This document shows positions 58,469 through 64,000 of a stretch of 64,000 nucleotides of DNA, one piece after another (position 1 is the first letter of the stretch; each line of letters begins with the position of its first letter). The DNA lies in NCBI RefSeq assembly GCF_003261055.1, contig NZ_CP030073.1:4836001-4900000 (forward strand), in the 5' to 3' direction. This stretch comes from Streptomyces cadmiisoli (GTDB lineage Bacteria > Actinomycetota > Actinomycetes > Streptomycetales > Streptomycetaceae). A program made the position numbers and the translations under genes. The notes below the pieces were generated by a model. It ran no database searches. It had not been told where the DNA came from and saw only the letters and a program-made list of their open reading frames with translations.

Positions 58469-59248
58469 TCAGGCGTCGGCCGGGACCTCGGCGGCGCGCG
58501 ACGCGGCCTTCTCGCCCGCATCCTCCGGCTTTGGCCGGTCCGCCTTGGCCTTCGCCTCCTCGGCGGCGCGGTCGACCTTCTCGGGCGTAACGAATCGATA
58601 ACCGACGTTCCGGACGGTGCCGATCAGTGATTCGTGCTCGGGGCCGAGCTTGGCGCGCAGCCGCCGTACGTGCACGTCGACCGTGCGCGTGCCGCCGAAG
58701 TAGTCGTAGCCCCACACCTCCTGGAGCAGCTGGGCGCGGGTGAAGACGCGGCCCGGGTGCTGCGCGAGGTACTTCAGGAGCTCGAACTCCTTGAAGGTCA
58801 GGTCGAGCACCCGGCCCTTGAGCTTGGCCGAGTACGTCGCCTCGTCCACCGAGAGGTCGCCGTTGCGGATCTCCATCGGGGAGTCGTCGTTGACGATCTG
58901 CTGCCGGCCCATGGCGAGCCGGAGCCGCGCCTCGACCTCGGCGGGGCCCGCCGTGTCGAGCAGGACGTCGTCGATGCCCCAGTCGGCGGTGACGGCCGCC
59001 AGGCCGCCCTCCGTCACGACGAGGACGAGGGGGCAGCCGGGGCCGGTGGAACGAAGCAGCTGGCAGAGGCTGCGGACCTGGGGCAGGTCGCGGCGCCCGT
59101 CGATCAGGATCACGTCGGCACCGGGGGTGTCGACCAGGGCGGGGCCCTCGGCGGGGGCCACGCGCACGTTGTGCAGCAGCAGGCCGAGTGCGGGGAGCAC
59201 CTCCGTCGACGGCTGGAGGGCGTTGGTCAGGAGCAGCAGAGAACTCAT
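58469..59248 (-). CDS. glnR: Global nitrogen regulator GlnR
   Basis: 259 residues; ATG 59248 ([20 protein letters not shown]) with GAGGAGGAAC upstream. The N-terminal receiver-like domain keeps Asp50 ([12 protein letters not shown]) but lacks the full acidic pocket, the known atypical state of GlnR. The C-terminal winged helix contains [53 protein letters not shown]. The tail is Ala/Lys-rich. It activates and represses genes of ammonium assimilation (glnA, amtB and others) in response to nitrogen. Strong match to what I remember of Streptomyces GlnR. It diverges from the hydrolase gene. Confidence 0.95.
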   Translation of the reverse strand: MSSLLLLTNALQPSTEVLPALGLLLHNVRVAPAEGPALVDTPGADVILIDGRRDLPQVRSLCQLLRSTGPGCPLVLVVTEGGLAAVTADWGIDDVLLDTAGPAEVEARLRLAMGRQQIVNDDSPMEIRNGDLSVDEATYSAKLKGRVLDLTFKEFELLKYLAQHPGRVFTRAQLLQEVWGYDYFGGTRTVDVHVRRLRAKLGPEHESLIGTVRNVGYRFVTPEKVDRAAEEAKAKADRPKPEDAGEKAASRAAEVPADA

Positions 59249-59448
59249 ACGTCTGGTTCCTCCTCGGTCCCTGCGGGTGGGGCCCCTCCCGCAGCCCTTG
59301 AGAGGCGGTGGGGGAGTCTGCGGTACAGCTCTGCGATCCCGGTGCCCCGTACACCAGCGGCTTCCCGCTTCGTATACAACGCCTCCGAAAGCACAAAAGG
59401 ACCCGGGGGCTGCGCTGCCCGAGTCCTCTGCCCAGCAGAATAGCCCAC

Positions 59449-60309
59449 ATGAGCACCGGCCCGGCAGGTGATGTGGCCCGATCCACCACCCGATCCACCA
59501 TTCGTCCGCACTCTGAGACGGCGGCGGGGGACAGACCCGCCCCATTGAGGACGTTTCTTCGCGCCGCCGACGGAGTGCGGATCGAGGCCGTATACAACCC
59601 GGGTAACGCCGTATACGACGCCTTGACGGCATCCTCCGATCATCCGGTGTTCGTCGTCGCGCACGGCTTCACGGGCGACGTGGACCGGCCGCACGTTCGA
59701 AGGGTGGCGGCGGCGTTCGCGCGGTACGGCGCCGTGGTCACGTTCTCGTTCCGCGGCCACGGGCGCTCCGGCGGCCGGTCGACCGTCGGGGACCGCGAGG
59801 TGCTCGATCTGGCGGCTGCGGTGGCGTGGGCGCGGGAACGCGGCCACACGCGCGTGGTGACGGTCGGCTTCTCGATGGGCGGCTCGGTGGTGCTGCGGCA
59901 CGCCGCGCTGCACCCGGGGGACACCGACGCGGTGGTGTCCGTGAGCGCCCCGGCCCGCTGGTACTACCGGGGCACCGCCCCCATGCGCCGGCTGCACTGG
60001 CTGGTGACCCGCCCCGCCGGCCGTCTGATCGGCCGCTACGGCCTGCGCACCCGGATCCACCACCGCGACTGGGACCCGGTGCCGCTGTCCCCGGTCGACG
60101 CGGTCCCGCGCATCGCCCCGGCCCCGCTGCTCATCGTGCACGGCGACCGCGACGGCTACTTCCCCGTCGACCACCCCCTGATGCTGGCCCGCGCCGCCGG
60201 TGACCACGGCGAACTCTGGCTGGAACCCGGCATGGGCCATGCCGAGCACGCGGTCACCGGGGAACTCCTCGCGCGGATCGGGGACTGGGCCGTCACCGGG
60301 GCGGGCTAG
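59449..60309 (+). CDS. Alpha/beta hydrolase
   Basis: 286 residues from ATG 59449; CAGAAT ends 7 nt before it and no ribosome binding site is visible, so it is probably leaderless. Oxyanion region VVAHGFTGD (about 69-77), nucleophile elbow GFSMGGS with Ser142, acid in HGDRDGYFP and His in GMGHAEH. Such hydrolases cleave esters or amides of small molecules; the substrate is not predictable. It is followed after 75 nt by the MoaD/ThiS-like gene, possibly in one operon. Confidence 0.88.
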   Translation: MSTGPAGDVARSTTRSTIRPHSETAAGDRPAPLRTFLRAADGVRIEAVYNPGNAVYDALTASSDHPVFVVAHGFTGDVDRPHVRRVAAAFARYGAVVTFSFRGHGRSGGRSTVGDREVLDLAAAVAWARERGHTRVVTVGFSMGGSVVLRHAALHPGDTDAVVSVSAPARWYYRGTAPMRRLHWLVTRPAGRLIGRYGLRTRIHHRDWDPVPLSPVDAVPRIAPAPLLIVHGDRDGYFPVDHPLMLARAAGDHGELWLEPGMGHAEHAVTGELLARIGDWAVTGAG

Positions 60310-60384
60310 CCTGGCGTGGTTCACCGCCGAGTACCGGACGGTGTTCACCGCCGAACGACTGGGCCGAACGACTAGAGGGACGAG

Positions 60385-60639
60385 ATGGCAAAGGTCACGG
60401 TGCGCTACTGGGCCGCCGCGAAGGCCGCGGCCGGGATCGCCGAGGAGCCGTACGACGCGGCCACGCTCGCCGAGGCGCTCGACCTCGTGCGCGGGCGACA
60501 CCCCGGGGAACTCAGCCAGGTCCTGGTGCGATGCTCGTTCCTCGTCGACGGCGATCCCGTGGGCAAGCGCGGGCATGAGACGGTACCGCTGGCCGAGGGC
60601 GGCACGGTCGAGGTGCTCCCGCCGTTCGCAGGAGGGTGA
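60385..60639 (+). CDS. MoaD/ThiS-family sulfur-carrier protein
   Basis: 84 residues; ATG 60385 with GAGGGA upstream. Ubiquitin-like beta-grasp protein (VTVRYWAAAKAAAGIAEEPYDAATLAEAL) ending in the reactive PPFAGG; the C-terminal Gly-Gly is adenylated and carries sulfur as a thiocarboxylate. MoaD-like by sequence (molybdopterin synthase small subunit), but no moa or thi gene is adjacent, so its partner is unproven. Its stop overlaps the ribosome binding site of the next gene. Confidence 0.88.
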   Translation: MAKVTVRYWAAAKAAAGIAEEPYDAATLAEALDLVRGRHPGELSQVLVRCSFLVDGDPVGKRGHETVPLAEGGTVEVLPPFAGG

Positions 60640-60647
60640 CCACACCG

Positions 60648-61880
60648 ATGAGCAACCAGCCGTACCAGGGCCCGTACGACGGCTCCTACGACAGCGCCTA
60701 CCAGGGCTACGACCCCTACGGGCAGCCGCCGCAGCCGGAGGCGTGGCCGGGGCACCAGCAGGCGTACGACGATCCCCAGGCCGCCCAGCACCACACGCAG
60801 CAGTGGCAGGGGCAGACCTGGGAGACGCAGACGCACGCGCCGGTCTCCGCGGCCGAGACGGCGTACCTGCCGCCGCAGGCGCCCGGACATCCGGCGCCGG
60901 GCGCGTTCGCGGCCACGGGGCCGTCCGCGCACCAGCCGACCCCCGGCTGGGACCACCCGCAGCAGCATCCGGCCGCAGGCTGGGACCAGCAGCCGCAGCC
61001 GCACCGGACGGGTGGCTGGGACCAGCACCCGCAGCAGCCCGCGGCGGCCGGGCCGGCGCCCGCGGCCGAGTCCGAGTCCGAGGGGCCCGCCTACGGCCGC
61101 GCCACCCTCGCCGGGAACGCCAGGATCACCGACGCCCAGCGGGCCCGCCTGGAAGGCCGTTCCCCGGTCATCGAGCCGGGCATGCAGCCCGCCGCGCTCA
61201 CCGCGGCGCTCGGTCTGCTCCTGTCCGGCGCGGCGGCGATCGGCTCGTACGCCCTGCTCGTGCCGCTGGTCGTCCTCCAGGCCGTCACCGCGGCGGGCTG
61301 GTTCCGGCTGAACGGCATGTGGCCGGCCCGGCAGGGCATCGCGCTCGCGTTCGCCGGCGCCGTGGTTGCCGACGTCGCGCTGCTCGTCGCGGGCCGCGAC
61401 CAGGGGCCGGCCGCGATCCTGGGCACCCTCGGCGTCTGGGTCCTGCTCACACTGGTGCTCCAGCTGCGCTCGCACGCCGACCCGGACACCCGGATGTACG
61501 GCCTGATGGCGACGGTCGTCTCGGCCGCGCTCGCCGTCGTCGCCGCCGGATACCTGGCCGCCGAACCGGACGCCGTCACGATCGGCGCGGCCGCGGCCGC
61601 CGTGGCCGTCCTCGCGCGCGCCCTGCCGTTGCCCACCCCGGCTTCCGTGGTCGTCGCGCTGCTCGCCGCGGCCGGCACGGGAATCGCCGTGGGCGGCATG
61701 ACCGGCACGGGAGCGGGGGGCGCGCTGCTGGGCGCCGCCGCCGGGGTGTGCGCGCTGATCGGCCACCGCGTGGCGAGCTACGACTACCCGTCCCGGTTCG
61801 TCCACTTCACGGCGGGCGTCGCCCTGCCGCTGAGCGCGGCCGCTCCGGTGGTGTGGGTGCTGGGGCGCGCGCTGGTCTGA
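60648..61880 (+). CDS. Membrane protein with Gln/Tyr/Pro-rich repetitive N-terminus
   Basis: 410 residues; ATG 60648 with GGAGGGTGA 8 nt upstream (GTG 60636 overlaps the previous stop but is too close to the GGAG). Residues 1-160 are low complexity, rich in Tyr, Gln, Pro and Gly, with repeated GWDQ/H-P-QQ units (PTPGWDHPQQHPAAGWDQQP). About eight membrane helices occupy residues 185-410 (AALTAALGLLLSGAAAIGSYALLVP, MATVVSAALAVVAAGYLAAE and others). The tail is probably cytoplasmic and may recruit partners or form condensates. Conserved in Streptomyces as far as I recall, function unknown. Confidence 0.8.
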   Translation: MSNQPYQGPYDGSYDSAYQGYDPYGQPPQPEAWPGHQQAYDDPQAAQHHTQQWQGQTWETQTHAPVSAAETAYLPPQAPGHPAPGAFAATGPSAHQPTPGWDHPQQHPAAGWDQQPQPHRTGGWDQHPQQPAAAGPAPAAESESEGPAYGRATLAGNARITDAQRARLEGRSPVIEPGMQPAALTAALGLLLSGAAAIGSYALLVPLVVLQAVTAAGWFRLNGMWPARQGIALAFAGAVVADVALLVAGRDQGPAAILGTLGVWVLLTLVLQLRSHADPDTRMYGLMATVVSAALAVVAAGYLAAEPDAVTIGAAAAAVAVLARALPLPTPASVVVALLAAAGTGIAVGGMTGTGAGGALLGAAAGVCALIGHRVASYDYPSRFVHFTAGVALPLSAAAPVVWVLGRALV

Positions 61881-61980
61881 GGCGTGCCCGCTTGTCACAG
61901 CTGATCGACAAATTCGCCGTGCGCCTTTCCGGCGGGGTTACCGTGAGCCCCGTCCAGGATGACCGCCGAGGTGGGGGAAC

Positions 61981-62715
61981 ATGCGCGCGCTGCGAATACT
62001 TCTGATCGTCGTCGTGGTGCTCGGCGGCCTGTTCGTGGCCGCCGACCGCCTCGCCGTCAACTTCGCCGAGGGCGAGGCCGCCGACCGGCTCAGGAGCACG
62101 GAGAACCTGGCCACCACGCCGGACGTGTCCATCAACGGCTTCCCCTTCCTCACCCAGGTCGCCGGCGGCACCCTGGACGACGTCCGGGTCGGCATCAGCG
62201 ACTACCGGGCGGCGGCCGGTGACGGCGAGGACATCCGCATCGACGACCTCAGGGCGGACATGAAGGGCGTCGAGTTCTCCAGCGACTTCGGCTCCGCCAC
62301 CGCGGCCAGCGCCACCGGCACCGCGCACATCGCCTACGACGAGCTGCTCAAGACCGCCAGGTCCGAGCCGACGCAGATCGCGCCCGGCGTGACCGCCGAG
62401 GTCGTGGGCCTGTCCGACGGCGGCAACGGGAGGATCGCGGTCGAGGTCGAGGCGACGGTCCTCGGCACCAAGCTGCCCCGGCCGGTGTCCGTGCTCAGCA
62501 CCGTCACCGTCAAGGGCGACACCGTGCGGGTGAGTGCCGAGGCGCTGCCGAAGTTCGGCGGCGTCGAGATCGGCGAGTCGCAGATCCGCGCGATCACCGA
62601 CTTCGAGCAGCGGATCGACGAGCTGCCCGGCGGTATCCGGCTCGACAAGGTCGAGGCGGCCGGGACCGGCGTCGAGATCACGGTGAAGGGTTCGAACGTC
62701 CGGCTCGCCGGGTAG
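61981..62715 (+). CDS. DUF2993 (LmeA-like) membrane-anchored lipid-binding protein
   Basis: 244 residues; ATG 61981 with GGGGGAAC upstream. One N-terminal helix (about 5-22) followed by an exported domain of DUF2993 type: VSINGFPFLTQVAGGTLDDVRVGIS, IRIDDLRADMKGVEFSSDF, KLPRPVSVLSTVTVKGDTVRVSAEAL. Related mycobacterial LmeA is an envelope protein that binds phospholipids and supports mannan synthesis; whether the same holds here is inference. Monocistronic. Confidence 0.88.
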   Translation: MRALRILLIVVVVLGGLFVAADRLAVNFAEGEAADRLRSTENLATTPDVSINGFPFLTQVAGGTLDDVRVGISDYRAAAGDGEDIRIDDLRADMKGVEFSSDFGSATAASATGTAHIAYDELLKTARSEPTQIAPGVTAEVVGLSDGGNGRIAVEVEATVLGTKLPRPVSVLSTVTVKGDTVRVSAEALPKFGGVEIGESQIRAITDFEQRIDELPGGIRLDKVEAAGTGVEITVKGSNVRLAG

Positions 62716-62860
62716 AACGGCGGACGCCGGGCCGCGGCCCGCGGGTGTCCGAAAGACGAGACGCCCATGTCCGCACCGTAGTTGCCATGGCGTCGCAGGC
62801 GGCCGGGAAGCCGTTCCGGGACGGCTCGGACGGGTTCTGCGTCCCGCATCCCGGACGATC

Positions 62861-62879
62861 GTGTCTCAAGATACGACAC
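62861..62879. promoter_or_regulatory. Inverted repeat upstream of the leader peptide and sulfurtransferase
   Basis: GTGTC-N9-GACAC (62861-62879) lies just upstream of the -35 box (GTGACA, 62884-62889); the nearby GTGACAC repeats the half-site. A plausible binding site for a sulfur regulator; no protein can be named. Confidence 0.4.
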
Positions 62880-62883
62880 ACCG

Positions 62884-62913
62884 GTGACACGCCTGCCCGT
62901 CCGTCCTTACGAT
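62884..62913 (+). promoter_or_regulatory. Promoter of the leader peptide-cysA transcript
   Basis: GTGACA (62884-62889) and TACGAT (62908-62913) are 18 nt apart; start of transcription is predicted at or next to the ATG of the leader peptide (62921). Confidence 0.55.
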
Positions 62914-62920
62914 CGAGGCC

Positions 62921-63001
62921 ATGAAGCGACAGGCGGATCTCACGAAGCGGCGGGCAGTGGACCTGTGCCGCGTTGCCGCCATGCTCTGTCGTACTTTCTG
63001 A
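62921..63001 (+). CDS. Cysteine-containing leader peptide (26 residues) of the sulfurtransferase gene
   Basis: ATG 62921 begins MKRQADLTKRRAVDLC and ends with a second Cys in MLCRTF before TGA; Cys at positions 16 and 23. The -10 box ends 7 nt before the ATG, so it is translated from a leaderless mRNA. I recall very similar short peptides annotated as putative leader peptides before this gene in other Streptomyces. Ribosome behaviour on Cys codons could control folding of the 120-nt segment up to the structural gene, which contains the perfect palindrome TGCCCTGATCAGGGCA (63027-63042) and a further hairpin. Regulation by cysteine supply is inference. Confidence 0.75.
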   Translation: MKRQADLTKRRAVDLCRVAAMLCRTF

Positions 63002-63026
63002 GCGGATCTCGACTTCCGCCTTCCCC

Positions 63027-63076
63027 TGCCCTGATCAGGGCACCCGTGCGCCCCGCCGACCCGGCAGCCGGCGCAC
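63027..63076 (+). promoter_or_regulatory. Leader hairpins between leader peptide and cysA
   Basis: A perfect 16-nt palindrome TGCCCTGATCAGGGCA (63027-63042) is followed by GTGCGCC/GGCGCAC arms (63046-63052 and 63070-63076). Their position directly after the leader peptide fits attenuation or translational control. Confidence 0.5.
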
Positions 63077-63121
63077 CTTCGTACCCGTACGCCCCGCCGC
63101 ACCTGCCCCGGAGGAGACAGC

Positions 63122-63967
63122 ATGAGCCGCAGCGACGTCCTGGTAGACGCCGACTGGCTTCAGGAGAACCTGGACGACTCGAACATCGCGATTGTCGAGG
63201 TCGACGAGGACACCACCGCGTACGAGAAGAACCACATCAAGAACGCCATCCGGATCGACTGGACCAAGGACCTCCAGGACCCGGTCCGCCGCGACTTCAT
63301 CGACCAGGAGGGCTTCGAGAAGCTCCTGTCGGCGAAGGGCATCGCCAACGACACGCTGGTGATCCTCTACGGCGGCAACAACAACTGGTTCGCGTCGTAC
63401 GCCTACTGGTACTTCAAGCTCTACGGCCACGACAACGTCAAGCTGCTCGACGGCGGCCGCAAGAAGTGGGAGCTGGACGCCCGCGAGCTGGTCGACGGCA
63501 CCGACGTGCCCGCGCGCCCGGCCACCGACTACAAGGCCAAGCAACAGGACACCTCCATCCGCGCCTTCCGCGACGACGTGGTCGCCGCGATCGGTTCGCA
63601 GAACCTGGTCGACGTACGCTCGCCCGACGAGTTCTCCGGCAAGCTGCTCGCTCCCGCGCACCTGCCGCAGGAGCAGTCGCAGCGTCCGGGCCACGTCCCG
63701 GGCGCCCGCAACATCCCGTGGTCGAAGAACGCCAACGACGACGGCACCTTCAAGTCGGACGAGGAGCTCAAGGAGCTCTACGCCGAGGAGCAGGTTGACC
63801 TCGCCGAGGACACCATCGCCTACTGCCGCATCGGTGAGCGCTCCGCGCTGACCTGGTTCGTCCTGCACGAGCTGCTCGGCGTGGAGAACGTCAAGAACTA
63901 CGACGGCTCCTGGACCGAGTACGGCTCCCTCGTCGGTGTGCCGATCGAGCTCGGCGCGAACAAGTAA
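63122..63967 (+). CDS. cysA: Thiosulfate sulfurtransferase (rhodanese)
   Basis: 281 residues; ATG 63122 with GGAGGAG upstream. Two rhodanese domains: the first is inactive in type (LVDADWLQENLDDSNIAIVEVDED), the second carries Cys235 in AYCRIGERSALTWF, the persulfide-forming active-site loop, plus LVDVRSPDEFSGK. It transfers sulfane sulfur from thiosulfate to thiol acceptors or cyanide, in the cytoplasm, and is linked to cysteine and thiosulfate metabolism in actinobacteria (the gene name cysA is used there; not the sulfate ABC ATPase). A leader peptide precedes it. The 33 nt to the end of the window hold nothing else. Confidence 0.95.
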   Translation: MSRSDVLVDADWLQENLDDSNIAIVEVDEDTTAYEKNHIKNAIRIDWTKDLQDPVRRDFIDQEGFEKLLSAKGIANDTLVILYGGNNNWFASYAYWYFKLYGHDNVKLLDGGRKKWELDARELVDGTDVPARPATDYKAKQQDTSIRAFRDDVVAAIGSQNLVDVRSPDEFSGKLLAPAHLPQEQSQRPGHVPGARNIPWSKNANDDGTFKSDEELKELYAEEQVDLAEDTIAYCRIGERSALTWFVLHELLGVENVKNYDGSWTEYGSLVGVPIELGANK

Positions 63968-64000
63968 CCGGACCCGACCGACCTTTCAAGACCCCTCAGG

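Overview
The window is a high-GC actinobacterial chromosome segment and almost certainly comes from a Streptomyces. Evidence: codon use is extremely GC-rich, GTG starts are common, an rRNA operon has no tRNA in its spacers, and the set of genes (glnR, mycothiol synthase mshD, an NsdA-like regulator, pstSCAB with PHO boxes, ppk, a conjugation-like membrane cluster) matches the core chromosome of S. coelicolor-type species. No species name can be justified from sequence alone. No transposase, phage, CRISPR or tRNA gene was seen.

Layout. 1-13.97 kb: a partial L-2-hydroxyglutarate oxidase, an NsdA-family regulator diverging from a degenerate asparagine-synthase-like protein, a membrane-tethered ECF sigma factor with a C-terminal carbohydrate-binding domain, a TetR regulator diverging from a type II NADH dehydrogenase, a PAS-PP2C-kinase signalling phosphatase, and an MFS exporter diverging from a MarR regulator across a clear operator-like palindrome. 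13.97-19.71 kb: a complete 16S-23S-5S rRNA operon with leader promoters and a strong terminator. 19.7-31.6 kb: an acetyltransferase, then a leftward operon resembling a type IV secretion or conjugation apparatus (VirB2-, VirB8-, VirB6-, VirB4- and coupling-protein-like genes), a TetR/short-chain dehydrogenase pair, a bifunctional wall hydrolase that fits the same apparatus, and a BcrC-like PAP2 phosphatase.

31.6-45.7 kb is largely phosphate biology. A secreted berberine-bridge flavoprotein precedes pstS-pstC-pstA-pstB, which has PHO boxes upstream and a long hairpin between pstS and pstC. Then follow an 89-bp tandem repeat, pit with a DUF47/PhoU-like partner, a CsoR copper sensor with a matching operator, two small proteins under 60 residues, a lipoprotein, a Nudix hydrolase, a CHAD protein and ppk. 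High-affinity uptake, low-affinity transport, polyphosphate synthesis and a polyphosphate-binding protein are therefore clustered.

46-64 kb: a tightly overlapping operon of ECF sigma factor, membrane anti-sigma-like protein, ABC ATPase and two membrane proteins; mshD; a secreted 5'-nucleotidase followed by a possible gene remnant; a two-component system next to an HtrA-type protease; a LacI regulator; the nitrogen regulator glnR; an alpha/beta hydrolase, MoaD/ThiS-like protein and membrane protein; a DUF2993 protein; and a thiosulfate sulfurtransferase preceded by a 26-residue cysteine-containing leader peptide. Several promoters place the -10 box 7 nt before the start codon, implying leaderless mRNAs. 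The most interesting item for follow-up is the chromosomal conjugation-like cluster without a visible relaxase.
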